64,000 nt of DNA from Desulfosporosinus metallidurans (GCF_001936615.1 NZ_MLBF01000001.1:186001-250000); one strand, 5' to 3'. Shown: positions 38,070 to 46,708, counted from the first letter of the stretch. The notes: generated by a model from the letters alone, not told the origin. Program-made: numbers and translations.

Positions 38070-38156
38070 TTGTAAACTAAATAACAACAATTTGTTGACA
38101 TTTAGTTTACAATGGCTTAAATTATTGTAAACCTATAATTTTATAAAAGTTTACAA
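38070..38156 (+). promoter_or_regulatory. Biotin operon promoter with BirA-type operators
   Basis: TTGTAAAC at 38125-38132 and GTTTACAA at 38149-38156 with 16 bases between them match the BirA biotin operator (palindrome with a 14-16 base spacer). A second, wider palindrome lies upstream: a 13-base perfect arm pair TTGTAAACTAAAT/ATTTAGTTTACAA at 38070-38082 and 38100-38112. Candidate -35 TTGACA (38095-38100) with TAAATT 17 bases on falls between them, so binding would block transcription of bioDABFHC. Confidence 0.8.
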
Positions 38157-38171
38157 TGAGGTGATGTTCAT

Positions 38172-38924
38172 ATGGTAATGCATAACAACGGCCTTTTTAT
38201 TACCGGTACTGATACCGGAGTGGGGAAAACCGTGATAACAGCTGGACTATTAGGAGCTCTACGGAGGCGCGGTACTAACGCTATAGCCATTAAACCCATC
38301 CAGAGTGGAGGAATTCTTCGTGAAAACCAATTGATATCTGAAGATGCTTATTTTTATGGAGCGGTAACTGACTTACCTTATACCTCCCGTGAATTAAATC
38401 CTATTTGTCTGCAACCGTCTTTAGCTCCGGCTGTTGCCGCTGAAATCGAAGGTGTGACTCTTAACTTGGAGACTATGCTGGACCATTTTCTCAAGATTTC
38501 GGCAGAACATCAACTTACCTTGGTGGAGGGGGCCGGTGGCTTGATGGTTCCGCTGGTGAGTACCGGGGTAACAGTGGCAGATCTGGCGGTGAGAATGAAC
38601 TTACCTTTATTAGTCGTTGCCCGACCTAATCTGGGAACCATTAATCATACTTGCTTAACAGTGGCTTATGCCAAGGCTAGGGGACTAAAGGTAGCTGGAA
38701 TTATTATTAACATGTACGATCATCATAATTCTGGGGTAGCTGAGCGGACTAATCCAGGTTTAATTGAAACTATGACAGGGGTACCCATATTGGGGTTAGT
38801 TCCGATGGTGGAGGGGCTTACAGTTGAAGGGGAAAACCCTCAACCTGGTGACTTAATTACTTTAATAGAAAATTATGTCGATGTAGATCAACTACTTAAG
38901 ACTTTAAATCATGAAATTTTTTAA
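38172..38924 (+). CDS. bioD: Dethiobiotin synthetase BioD
   Basis: 250 residues. P-loop GTDTGVGKTVITAGLL near residues 12-27, KPIQSGG, EGAGGLMVPL and the GxINxxxNHxxLT-like segment (here NLGTINHTCLT). ATP-dependent ring closure of diaminopelargonate to dethiobiotin. The ATG at 38172 (or 38178) follows GAGGTGATG. First gene of the biotin operon; 27 bases before bioA. Confidence 0.94.
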   Translation: MVMHNNGLFITGTDTGVGKTVITAGLLGALRRRGTNAIAIKPIQSGGILRENQLISEDAYFYGAVTDLPYTSRELNPICLQPSLAPAVAAEIEGVTLNLETMLDHFLKISAEHQLTLVEGAGGLMVPLVSTGVTVADLAVRMNLPLLVVARPNLGTINHTCLTVAYAKARGLKVAGIIINMYDHHNSGVAERTNPGLIETMTGVPILGLVPMVEGLTVEGENPQPGDLITLIENYVDVDQLLKTLNHEIF

Positions 38925-38951
38925 AAACCAAATCTTAAGGAGTTGAGGTAA

Positions 38952-40322
38952 TTGGAATTAGATTATAGCCAATTGGCACAGTGGGATAAGGATTATGTCT
39001 GGCATCCTTTTACACAAATGCAAATGTGGAATGCCGCTGATCCGTTAATCATTGGACGAGGGGAAGGTAGTTACTTGATAGATATCCAGGGCAATCGTTA
39101 TTTGGATGGGATATCTTCCTTATGGGTTACGGTACACGGTCATGCGCATCCTGTTTTGACCCAGGCTATCAAAGATCAAGTGGATAAAATTGCCCATACT
39201 ACGTTACTGGGGTTAGCTAATGTTCCTTCCATTCAACTGGCAAAAAAGCTAGTGGAGATTACCCCTCCTGGTTTAACTAAGGTCTTCTATTCTGATGCGG
39301 GTGCCACTTCGGTAGAGATCGCTTTAAAGATTGCTTTTCAGTATTGGCAGCAACAAACAGATCCCCAGGAGCGGCAAAAGAAGAAATTCATCTCTCTAGA
39401 AGAGGCTTATCACGGGGATACTGTGGGAGCGGTAAGTGTCGGCGGTATGGATTTGTTTCATGCTACGTATCGAGATTTGTTGTTTGAAGGGTATAAGGTA
39501 CCTACTCCTTATTGCTATCGCTGCCCGTTGGGACGGGAGCGTGATCAGTGTAATTTAGCTTGTGTGCAGGTTGTTGAGGATATTATGGAGGAGCATCATC
39601 AGGAAATTGCCGGCATGATTATTGAACCTCTAGTGCAAGGGGCCGCAGGGATGCTTACGGCACCCGTTGGGTACCTGAGGAAGATACGCGAGCTTTGCAC
39701 TAAATACAATATTTTAATGATCGCGGACGAAGTGGCTGTAGGCTTTGGTCGTACCGGCACCTTGTTTGCTTGTGAGCAAGAAGGGGTTAGTCCTGACATC
39801 ATGTGTATTGCCAAGGGACTGACGGGGGGGTATTTACCCCTTGCTGCTACTTTGACCACAGAAACAATTTTCCAAGCTTTTCTGGGGGAACCACGGGAGT
39901 GTAAAACCTTTTTCCATGGTCATACTTTTACGGGAAATCCCGTGGGGTGTGCAGTGGCCCTAGCAAATATTGAGGTCATAGAACAAACCCGGTTGATTCA
40001 GCATGTCCAAGATTTAGCCCGGATGCTAAGTGGTAAATTAGAGGGGTTTAAATCATTGAGTCATGTGGGCGATATCCGTCAGAAAGGCTTAATGGTGGGA
40101 ATAGAGCTGGTTCGGGACAAGCAGACCAAAGAGCCCTATACGCTAGAGGAAAATATTGGTCATCAAGTCATTTTGGAAGCTCGCAGGCACGGTTTGATTA
40201 TTCGTCCCTTAGGTAATGTCCTTGTTCTGATGCCCATTTTAGCGATGAGTGAGGAACAATTACAACAAGTGCTATCCATAACCTACCAGGCTATTAAAAA
40301 TGTGACTGAAAGGGAGTCGTAA
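38952..40322 (+). CDS. bioA: Adenosylmethionine-8-amino-7-oxononanoate aminotransferase BioA
   Basis: 456 residues, class III PLP aminotransferase. N-terminal WHPFTQMQMW (substrate entrance), PLP-phosphate region DAGATSVEIALKIA, EEAYHGDTVGAVSVGG, the Asp in MIADEVAVGFGRTG and the Schiff-base Lys in CIAKGLTGGYLPLAA. Transfers the amino group from SAM to KAPA to make DAPA. TTG start at 38952 with AAGGAG upstream. Stop overlaps the bioB start (TAATG). Confidence 0.95.
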   Translation: MELDYSQLAQWDKDYVWHPFTQMQMWNAADPLIIGRGEGSYLIDIQGNRYLDGISSLWVTVHGHAHPVLTQAIKDQVDKIAHTTLLGLANVPSIQLAKKLVEITPPGLTKVFYSDAGATSVEIALKIAFQYWQQQTDPQERQKKKFISLEEAYHGDTVGAVSVGGMDLFHATYRDLLFEGYKVPTPYCYRCPLGRERDQCNLACVQVVEDIMEEHHQEIAGMIIEPLVQGAAGMLTAPVGYLRKIRELCTKYNILMIADEVAVGFGRTGTLFACEQEGVSPDIMCIAKGLTGGYLPLAATLTTETIFQAFLGEPRECKTFFHGHTFTGNPVGCAVALANIEVIEQTRLIQHVQDLARMLSGKLEGFKSLSHVGDIRQKGLMVGIELVRDKQTKEPYTLEENIGHQVILEARRHGLIIRPLGNVLVLMPILAMSEEQLQQVLSITYQAIKNVTERES

Positions 40323-41308
40323 TGACAGCTATGTGTAAGGTTGATGTAATTAACCGGTTAGAGGAAAAGGTTTTGGCTGGTCAGGACATTACCCAAGAAG
40401 AGGCCCGAACGTTGGGAGAATTAGCAGGCCCTGAGCTGTATCAGCTGTTTGCAGCTGCTAGCAGGATTCGTGATCTACGGGCTGGCAAAAAGGTGGACCT
40501 GTGTTCTATTATTAACGCCAAGTCTGGTCAGTGTTCAGAAAACTGTAAATTTTGTGCCCAGTCGGCGCATCATCAAACTGAAGTGGACGTTTATGATTTG
40601 TTGAATGAAGAGTCGATTTTAGAACGGGCACTTCAGATGGAAGCGGAAGGAGCTGGGCGGTTCTCTCTGGTGACTAGCGGCAGGGGGATAAGTGAAGGCG
40701 ATTTTCTTAAGTCTTTAGCCATTTACCGCCGTTTAGCCCGAGAAACGAACCTGAAGCTTTGTGCATCCCTAGGGATAATTACCGAAGACATGGCTCGAAG
40801 CTTAAGGGAAGCTGGTGTAACCATGTACCATCATAATCTGGAAACATCGGAAAGCTACTTTCCTCATATATGTACGACTCACAATTATCAAGACCGCATC
40901 AACACCATAAAAGCGTGTCAGGCCGCTGATATGGAGGTTTGTAGCGGTGGGATTATTTCGCTGGGTGAAACCATGGGCCAGCGCTTGGAGATGGCTTTTA
41001 CTTTAAGGGAATTAAAGGTGCAGTCGGTTCCCATAAATATTCTCAATCCAATCGTTGGGACTGCCCTGGAAAACCAACGTGTGTTGCCTCCCCTGGAAAT
41101 ATTACAAACGATAGCAATTTTCCGTTTTATTTTACCAGAAGCGAGGCTGCGCTTTGCAGGTGGTCGCGAAAACGCCCTGCGAAATTTGCAAGCTATGGGT
41201 TATTTAGCGGGGATCAATGCTACCTTGGTGGGTAGTTATTTAACCACCTCAGGTCGCACCGTGGCTGAAGATATTCAAATGATCCTGGATATGGGGTTAG
41301 AAGTATAG
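40322..41308 (+). CDS. bioB: Biotin synthase BioB
   Basis: 328 residues. Radical-SAM CX3CX2C at C71, C75, C78 (CSENCKFC), followed by AQSAHH, YHHNLETSESYFPHICTTH and the C-terminal NALRNLQAMGYLAGIN. Inserts sulfur into dethiobiotin, sacrificing an auxiliary [2Fe-2S] cluster. Begins inside the bioA stop, so it is translationally coupled. Confidence 0.97.
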   Translation: MTAMCKVDVINRLEEKVLAGQDITQEEARTLGELAGPELYQLFAAASRIRDLRAGKKVDLCSIINAKSGQCSENCKFCAQSAHHQTEVDVYDLLNEESILERALQMEAEGAGRFSLVTSGRGISEGDFLKSLAIYRRLARETNLKLCASLGIITEDMARSLREAGVTMYHHNLETSESYFPHICTTHNYQDRINTIKACQAADMEVCSGGIISLGETMGQRLEMAFTLRELKVQSVPINILNPIVGTALENQRVLPPLEILQTIAIFRFILPEARLRFAGGRENALRNLQAMGYLAGINATLVGSYLTTSGRTVAEDIQMILDMGLEV

Positions 41309-41358
41309 GCGTATAGGCGTATCAGAGTATCGGAGCACAATAATCGGGGAAAACGGGG

Positions 41359-42546
41359 GTGGACCGGATGGAAGGATTTTACGCTGACTTGGAACAAAGG
41401 TTGGAAAATTTACGTGAAGAGCATCTTTTCCGGGAGTTGAAAAGTGTCACTGGAGCCATAGGCAAATGGGTGGAAATAAAGGGGAGGAGACTATTAAATC
41501 TTAGTAGCAACAATTACCTGGGTATTGCCTGTCATCCCATGTTAAAAACAGCCGCTATCCAGGGGGTCCAACAGTTGGGCTGCAGTGCTACTTCGGCACG
41601 GTTAATCGTGGGAAACTACGAGTTGTATGATCAGGTGGAAAAAGACTTAGCCCGGTTTAAAGACACGGAAGCGGCGTTAATATTTAACTCCGGATATACG
41701 GCTAATGTAGGGATAATTCCAGCCTTAGCAGGCAGGGGAGACATAATCATCAGCGATAAAATCAATCATGCCAGTATTATTGACGGTATCCGTCTGAGTG
41801 GAGCGGAATTTTTGCGCTATAAACATATTGACATGGTGGATTTGGAGCGCTGTTTAAAAAAGGCGGAGGGTTACCGAGGTAAATTGATCGTCACTGATAG
41901 CGTCTTTAGTATGGACGGTGATCTTGCCCCCCTCCCCGAAATTGTCAAATTGAAGGAAAAATACGGGGCGGTTTTGATGATTGATGAAGCCCATGGGAGT
42001 GGAATCTTCGGAGAAAACGGCCGTGGTTTGGCCGAATTCTATGAGGTAACGGATCGGGTGGAAATCACTATGGGTACCCTAGGCAAAGCCTTTGGTTGTT
42101 CCGGAGCCTATGTAGCCGGGCGGAAAGTACTCATAGATTATCTGCGTAATAAAGCCCGCAGCTTCATTTTCACAACTGGTCTCCCACCGTCCGTCTTGGC
42201 TAGTGTGCAAGCAGCACTACAGGTAGTACAACAGGAAAAGTGGCGGCGAGAAGAGGTTCTAGCCAAGGCTGCCTGGGTGCGGGATGAACTGACCGAGGCT
42301 GGATTTAATCTATTAAACAGTGAATGCCAAATTATTCCCATCCTAGTGGGGGATAATGCAGCTACCCTAGCGTTCAGTAGACGTCTGTTTGATGTAAATA
42401 TATTAGCAATGGCGGTCCGCCCCCCCACGGTACCGCTTAATGCGGCTCGGTTACGGTTAACCATTATGGCTACTCACAGCAACGAAGAGCTGGCTTGGGC
42501 TGTCGAACAAATAAAACAGATCGGGCGGGAATTAGCGATTATCTAA
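41359..42546 (+). CDS. bioF: 8-amino-7-oxononanoate synthase BioF
   Basis: 395 residues, alpha-oxoamine synthase (PLP fold I). LLNLSSNNYLGIACHP, CSATSARLIVGNYELYDQVEKDLARFK, the Asp in MIDEAHGSGIFGENGRG and the PLP-Lys in TMGTLGKAFGCSGAYVAG. Condenses pimeloyl-ACP/CoA with alanine. GTG start at 41359 or ATG at 41368; GGGGG lies just upstream. The nearest homologues include glycine C-acetyltransferase (Kbl), but the bio context supports BioF. Confidence 0.92.
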   Translation: MDRMEGFYADLEQRLENLREEHLFRELKSVTGAIGKWVEIKGRRLLNLSSNNYLGIACHPMLKTAAIQGVQQLGCSATSARLIVGNYELYDQVEKDLARFKDTEAALIFNSGYTANVGIIPALAGRGDIIISDKINHASIIDGIRLSGAEFLRYKHIDMVDLERCLKKAEGYRGKLIVTDSVFSMDGDLAPLPEIVKLKEKYGAVLMIDEAHGSGIFGENGRGLAEFYEVTDRVEITMGTLGKAFGCSGAYVAGRKVLIDYLRNKARSFIFTTGLPPSVLASVQAALQVVQQEKWRREEVLAKAAWVRDELTEAGFNLLNSECQIIPILVGDNAATLAFSRRLFDVNILAMAVRPPTVPLNAARLRLTIMATHSNEELAWAVEQIKQIGRELAII

Positions 42547-42558
42547 GGGGGGACGTCC

Positions 42559-43383
42559 ATGGCGGTACAAAACATTGTGCTTATTCATGGCTGGGCTGCT
42601 GATGAAAGTATCTGGCAGGAGACGAAGAACTACTTGGACCATATATACCGCGTGTATACTCTGAATTTGCCTTTGGCGAAAAACCAACACAGTTATTGTG
42701 ATGCTGTGATTGAGCTGATTGAGCAAAATGGTCTGGCTCATGTAATTTTAGTAGGTTGGTCAATGGGTGCCCTTGTTGCTATCCAAGTAGTCCACCAATT
42801 ACCTAATAAAGTACAAGGATTGGTATTAGTCAGTGGGACGAGTCGATTTCTGGCGGACTCGCAGTCGGGAATTTCGGTATTAGGCATAGAAAATACCGTG
42901 AAAAATGGAAATTTAGAACAAAACAGTTTAACTTTAATCGATCCTTATGCGGGAGGCATACCGGCTGCTTTGGTAATAAGAATGAAAAAGAGGCTAAGTA
43001 AAAACTGCGAACAAACGATCTCAGACTTTTATAAACTGATGTTTAGTACTCAAGAGCAGGTACAGGGATTAGCCGGAGGAATTATTTCCGCTGATCTCGG
43101 CCGCGGACGGACTTGGGATATTATTGAAGCCCAAGAGGGCTTGAATTTTCTGATGGAAGCAGATTTCCGGGCGGAATTAAAGGCTATTACCTGTCCAACT
43201 TTGCTGCTTCATGGTGAGCAGGATGAAATTTGCCCTCTAGAAGGAGCTATGTTTATTAAACGGCAGATACCTTGTGCACAATTGGTCAGTTATCCTGGAG
43301 TTGGTCATATCCCTTTCTTAACTAACTTTGAGGGTTTTCAGCAAGCACTGAAGGAGTGGTTAGCTATTTATGACGATAAATAA
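42559..43383 (+). CDS. bioH: Pimeloyl-ACP methyl ester esterase BioH-like hydrolase
   Basis: 274 residues, alpha/beta hydrolase. Oxyanion motif HGWAADESIW near residue 10, nucleophile Ser68 in GWSMGA, Asp in HGEQDEICP and His in GVGHIPF. In context it should free pimeloyl-ACP from its methyl ester. It precedes bioC and overlaps it by 14 bases, so the pair is probably coupled. Other esterases (BioG, BioK, BioV) fill this role elsewhere, so the BioH name is by fold and context. Confidence 0.85.
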   Translation: MAVQNIVLIHGWAADESIWQETKNYLDHIYRVYTLNLPLAKNQHSYCDAVIELIEQNGLAHVILVGWSMGALVAIQVVHQLPNKVQGLVLVSGTSRFLADSQSGISVLGIENTVKNGNLEQNSLTLIDPYAGGIPAALVIRMKKRLSKNCEQTISDFYKLMFSTQEQVQGLAGGIISADLGRGRTWDIIEAQEGLNFLMEADFRAELKAITCPTLLLHGEQDEICPLEGAMFIKRQIPCAQLVSYPGVGHIPFLTNFEGFQQALKEWLAIYDDK

Positions 43384-44215
43384 AGCACAAGTGCAAAAAA
43401 ACTTTGGCCGGAATGCCGTTACTTATGACCAATATGCTGTCGTTCAGAAGGAGATGGCTAGGGAACTGCTGCTTAAAATTAAGAGGAATGGGCGATGTTT
43501 TCGGAATATTTTAGAGATTGGTTGCGGAACAGGTTTTTTGACGGAACTTCTCGCCAAGGAGTACCCATTGGCCCAAATTACAGCGACTGATATTGCACCG
43601 GAAATGATTGTTGTAGCTAGAGAAAAGTTAGCGGTTTTCTCCAATATTAAATATTTTGTGGCAGACGGAGAAAACCTGTCAATGGTTGATAACGTGTCCT
43701 TTGATTCGTCTTTTGACTTAATTGTATCGAATGCAGTGTTTCAGTGGTTTACTGACTACGCAGAAGCCTTTACACAGTACTATTCCTATCTGGAACCCGG
43801 TGGTTACTTAATTTTTAGTACCCTTGGAACCGGTACCTTTAAGGAATTATATGTCTGCTTGAAAGATGGGCAAAAGGGTAAACTTCCACGTAAACTAGGT
43901 AACTATAAAACTCATAAAAAAAGAGAGCCGTTTATTGAAAACCAATACCTCCAGGAGGTCATGAAAAATATCGGATTCCATTTTATGGGTGTAGAAGAAG
44001 TAACTAAAATGGAGTATTTTGACTCATGCCGGTGCTTTTTGAGAGCTTTAAAAATGATTGGAGCTCACAATTATCTAACTGAGGAACTGACTGTTCAGGG
44101 ACTGGGCTCTGGTATCTTTTCAATCATCAAGAGATATGATGCCATGTTTTTCAGCGAACAGGGAGTTCCTGTCACCTATCAGTGTTTGTTTGGGTGGGGG
44201 CGGCGAACAACTTAA
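43370..44215 (+). CDS. bioC: Malonyl-ACP O-methyltransferase BioC
   Basis: 281 residues. Class I methyltransferase with ILEIGCGTGFLTELLAKEYP (motif I), AEMIVVAREK-like motif and FDLIVSNAVFQWFTDYAEAFTQY typical of BioC; N-terminal QVQKNFGRNAVTYDQYA is a family landmark. Methylates malonyl-ACP to start pimelate synthesis; BioH then removes the methyl. Last gene of the biotin set. Confidence 0.92.
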   Translation: MTINKAQVQKNFGRNAVTYDQYAVVQKEMARELLLKIKRNGRCFRNILEIGCGTGFLTELLAKEYPLAQITATDIAPEMIVVAREKLAVFSNIKYFVADGENLSMVDNVSFDSSFDLIVSNAVFQWFTDYAEAFTQYYSYLEPGGYLIFSTLGTGTFKELYVCLKDGQKGKLPRKLGNYKTHKKREPFIENQYLQEVMKNIGFHFMGVEEVTKMEYFDSCRCFLRALKMIGAHNYLTEELTVQGLGSGIFSIIKRYDAMFFSEQGVPVTYQCLFGWGRRTT

Positions 44216-44451
44216 AATAAATATTACCTGAAGAAGAACAGACTCCGTCTGAAACATACCAGATATGTTCAGCTGAACTGAAATCGGATATTCATAAATT
44301 GGCAATTGCCGACTAGTCTCCGAAGCAAATGGAAATTTTTTGAAACCAATTGGTATTTCTGATGCCCTAAGACGCATCTGAGGTACGCCAGGTTGAATTA
44401 AAAGACAGTAACAGAGGACTATTGTGAAAGACCTGGAATGTGGGGTACAAA
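44216..44451. other. Right junction of the biotin insert
   Basis: No gene seen. AT-rich with short imperfect palindromes (CAGACTCCGTCTG, GATGCCCTAAGACGCATC). It joins the 3' end of bioC to the tRNA-Ser remnant at 44452. Confidence 0.3.
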
Positions 44452-44564
44452 ACTCGAAATCGAGTAGGTCCTGTGAGGGCTCTCGTGGGTTCGAATCCCA
44501 CTCTCTCCGCGGATTACTAGAAATTTAGGGTCTTTGCGGGTTAACGCGAAGACCCTTTTGCTAT
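44452..44564 (+). pseudogene. tRNA-Ser(CGA) remnant and duplicated terminator
   Basis: ACTCGAAATCGAGTAGG then GGGCTCTCGTGGGTTCGAATCC, CACTCTCTCCGC repeats the 3' part of the tRNA-Ser at 37453-37545, from its anticodon arm on. The flanking terminator GGGTCTTTGC...GCGAAGACCCTTTT is repeated too. The 5' acceptor and D-arm are missing and the CCA is changed, so it is not a working tRNA. It marks the right edge of the inserted biotin region. Confidence 0.85.
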
Positions 44565-44633
44565 AGCGTCTGTTCGAGGCAATTATGGATACTCAGTGAT
44601 TATTTGATATAATAAGCAATGGAGGTGTAGACT

Positions 44634-45101
44634 ATGAAAGAATTTTTATTTGACCAACTGAAGATTATACGTAGTAACACGGTTAATGAAGCAAAAGAAC
44701 TTAGTGAAAGCCAAGCGGATTCGGTACCTGAAGGGTTCAATAATAACATCCGTTGGAATCTTGGGCATGTTTATCTGGTTCAAGAGAAATTTGCCTTTGG
44801 TTTTACAGAAGAACCGATGCAAGTACCAGACGGATTTACAGAGTTATTCGGAGGAAAAACCAAACCTTCTGATTGGAAGGTGCAACCGCCATCCTTGCCA
44901 GAGCTGATTAAAATGTTGGAAGATCAAACAAGCCGAATCAAAGAAAAGTTAAGTGATCGACTGAATGAAGCAGTTGCTAAGCCATTAACTATGCCTTCTG
45001 GGTTAACATTAAAGACGATCGGCGAATTTCTTACGTTTTCCATGTATCACGAAGGGATGCATGTTCAAACCATTAAAATGTTGAAGAGATTTACAGCGTA
45101 A
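44634..45101 (+). CDS. DinB/YfiT-family protein
   Basis: 155 residues forming the four-helix DinB fold: His45 (WNLGHVYLVQ), and the C-terminal H139/H143 pair (YHEGMHVQ), the three metal-binding histidines of the family. Members include S-transferases using bacillithiol or mycothiol and damage-induced proteins; the substrate here is unknown. GGAGG eight bases before ATG. It stands alone, followed by a strong terminator. Confidence 0.82.
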   Translation: MKEFLFDQLKIIRSNTVNEAKELSESQADSVPEGFNNNIRWNLGHVYLVQEKFAFGFTEEPMQVPDGFTELFGGKTKPSDWKVQPPSLPELIKMLEDQTSRIKEKLSDRLNEAVAKPLTMPSGLTLKTIGEFLTFSMYHEGMHVQTIKMLKRFTA

Positions 45102-45129
45102 AGCTGAAATGAATATGGTTCTCAAAACG

Positions 45130-45161
45130 GGGCTCCAGTTCACATTGAACTGGAGCCCTTT
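45130..45161 (+). terminator. Rho-independent terminator after the DinB-like gene
   Basis: GGGCTCCAGTTCA (45130-45142) and TGAACTGGAGCCC (45146-45158) form a perfect 13-base stem, followed by TTTCT. It lies 30 bases past the stop codon. Confidence 0.92.
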
Positions 45162-45380
45162 CTCTGTTTTAATCCCTTCTTTTTTGAAAAGAAAACAGCT
45201 AAGAATAAACATTATAGCGTATACCCCCTTTTAGAGGTGGATAAACTGGATGAATAACTATTAATTCTTAATAAAAAGAACACAGAATAGCTAATAGACA
45301 AAGCGAATGAAATAAGTGATGAAAAACGATCGTTGCAACTAAAAAGAATATGGGTATTTTTGAGCTTTTCCCTCTACTTT

Positions 45381-45410
45381 GCTTAAATCTTCACAATCTT
45401 GGACATACTG
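45381..45410 (+). promoter_or_regulatory. Sigma-F promoter of spoIIR
   Basis: GCTTA at 45381-45385, exactly 15 bases, GGACATACTG at 45401-45410: a full match to the sigma-F pattern GYWTA, 15 bases, GGnnAnAnTR. It is about 64 bases ahead of spoIIR, a gene known to be under sigma-F in Bacillus. Confidence 0.85.
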
Positions 45411-45473
45411 TTATTAGCGTAGATGTTACAGACAGCTGATACGATGTCCATGTGAGAGGGGTTTAAAATTTTA

Positions 45474-46148
45474 ATGAAAGTAGTAAGGGCAATAATTATA
45501 AGTTTGATAGTATTTATGCTAATTGGGGCTTTTTGGGGACCTATTCGTGAGGGAAATGCGATGGAAGCCTATAAAATTACTGAATCTTCATCTAATGAAG
45601 AAGCAATCGCTTCAACACCGGATCAACTCATTCGATTTCACGTCCTCGCTAATTCTGACAGTGAACAGGACCAAGCGCTGAAGCGAGCTGTCCGTGATGC
45701 CATTCTCAAAGAAGTTTCTCCAAAGTTGGCAGTCTCTCAGTCATTGGATGAATCACGGCAAATTCTTAAGCAAATTCGTCCAGAGATGGAGGATATTGCC
45801 CGTGCGGTGGTAAAGGCCTGGGGTAAGGATTATTCGGTACATACTGAGTATGGGCATTTTAGCTTTCCCACAAAATCCTATGGGTCTTTGGTCTTACCTG
45901 CAGGCGACTATGAAGCCGTACGTGTGGTGATCGGAGAGGGGCAAGGATCAAACTGGTGGTGTGTACTTTTTCCTCCGCTCTGTTTTATCGACATTGAGCA
46001 TTCTACGGCTGTTCAGGTCGATGGAAAACCGGGGATTCCCCTTAATAAGGAGCCCAAAGTTCAGCCCATAAAGCAGACGTCAAAATCCACGGCAGGTTTG
46101 CCGAAGGTACGCTTTTACTTTTGGGATCTGATCACTCGACTATTTTAA
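45474..46148 (+). CDS. spoIIR: Stage II sporulation protein R
   Basis: 224 residues. N-terminal membrane/signal segment (about 4-22), then the SpoIIR core: LIRFHVLANSDSEQDQALKRAVRDAIL (about 53-79) and PAGDYEAVRVVIGEGQGSNWWCVLFPPLCF (about 140-172). Made in the forespore and secreted to the intermembrane space, where it triggers SpoIIGA to activate sigma-E in the mother cell. Its own sigma-F promoter lies upstream. GAGAGGGG is 12 bases before the ATG. Confidence 0.94.
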   Translation: MKVVRAIIISLIVFMLIGAFWGPIREGNAMEAYKITESSSNEEAIASTPDQLIRFHVLANSDSEQDQALKRAVRDAILKEVSPKLAVSQSLDESRQILKQIRPEMEDIARAVVKAWGKDYSVHTEYGHFSFPTKSYGSLVLPAGDYEAVRVVIGEGQGSNWWCVLFPPLCFIDIEHSTAVQVDGKPGIPLNKEPKVQPIKQTSKSTAGLPKVRFYFWDLITRLF

Positions 46149-46312
46149 ATTAATCAGGAGCGACTCACTCAGGGAGTTAACAATCCGTTGTTGGGTATCG
46201 TTTTAATAGTTTTAACCAAGTTATGGTATAATGAAAGCGTAGCCTCGATTATCATGGTTGACGAATAATTTTGGCTCCAAAAATTATTTTTCTAAATAGG
46301 AGATGAGTATTG

Positions 46313-46651
46313 ATGAAAAATGTAATCATGTTTACCAATCAGACTTGACCTTATTGTACGCAGGCGAAAGAGTTTCTCTCGCAGAACAAGATACATTTCG
46401 AAGAAAAAAACATTAGTTTAGATACTCAAGCCAGGTTGGAACTACAGCGAAGAAACATTAGTGGAGTTCCTACTTTTATAATTGGTGACGATGTTGTTGT
46501 AGGACTAGATAAAGAGAAGATCCTTAAGTTGGTCGATCACCGTGTTATTGAGTGCCAAAAGTGTTCAAAGAAGATGCGAGTGCCCATTAAAAGAGGTAAT
46601 ATCCAAGTGACCTGCCCGAAATGCAATTATGTATTTAATGTACAGACATAG
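46313..46651 (+). CDS. Selenoprotein glutaredoxin (UPYC active site) with zinc-ribbon tail
   Basis: Reading through TGA at 46346-46348 (codon 12) gives 112 residues: KNVIMFTNQT-Sec-PYC, a glutaredoxin/NrdH-like thioredoxin fold (VPTFIIGDDVVVGLDKEKIL, with the cis-Pro in GVPTF), then a C-terminal CQKC...CPKC zinc-ribbon-like tail (about residues 80-107). The Sec replaces the first Cys of the usual CPYC motif. Evidence for Sec rather than stop: AGGAGAT and ATG upstream in the same frame, a full glutaredoxin N terminus only if the UGA is read, a foldable hairpin after it, and selB in this window. Function as a thiol-disulfide or peroxide reductant is inferred. Confidence 0.88.
46354..46389 (+). 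promoter_or_regulatory. Candidate bacterial SECIS hairpin
   Basis: TTGT (46354-46357) can pair with ACAA (46386-46389), GCGA (46364-46367) with TCGC (46379-46382), and GAG with CTC at the tip. The inner stem begins 16 bases after the UGA, in the distance range for bacterial SECIS elements. Drawn by eye; no energy was calculated. Confidence 0.5.
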
Positions 46652-46675
46652 GAATAGCTAAATTGAACAAATAAT

Positions 46676-46708
46676 AGGGACTTTGCCATCCAGCAAGAGT
46701 CCCTTTCT
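46676..46708 (+). terminator. Rho-independent terminator after the selenoprotein gene
   Basis: AGGGACT-TTGC pairs with GCAA-GAGTCCC around a six-base loop, then TTTCTT. It lies 25 bases past the stop codon. Confidence 0.8.

Noticed and set aside
37546..44451. Phage or ICE integrase for the biotin island
   Set aside because: No recombinase gene was found; only the IS fragment and biotin genes are present.
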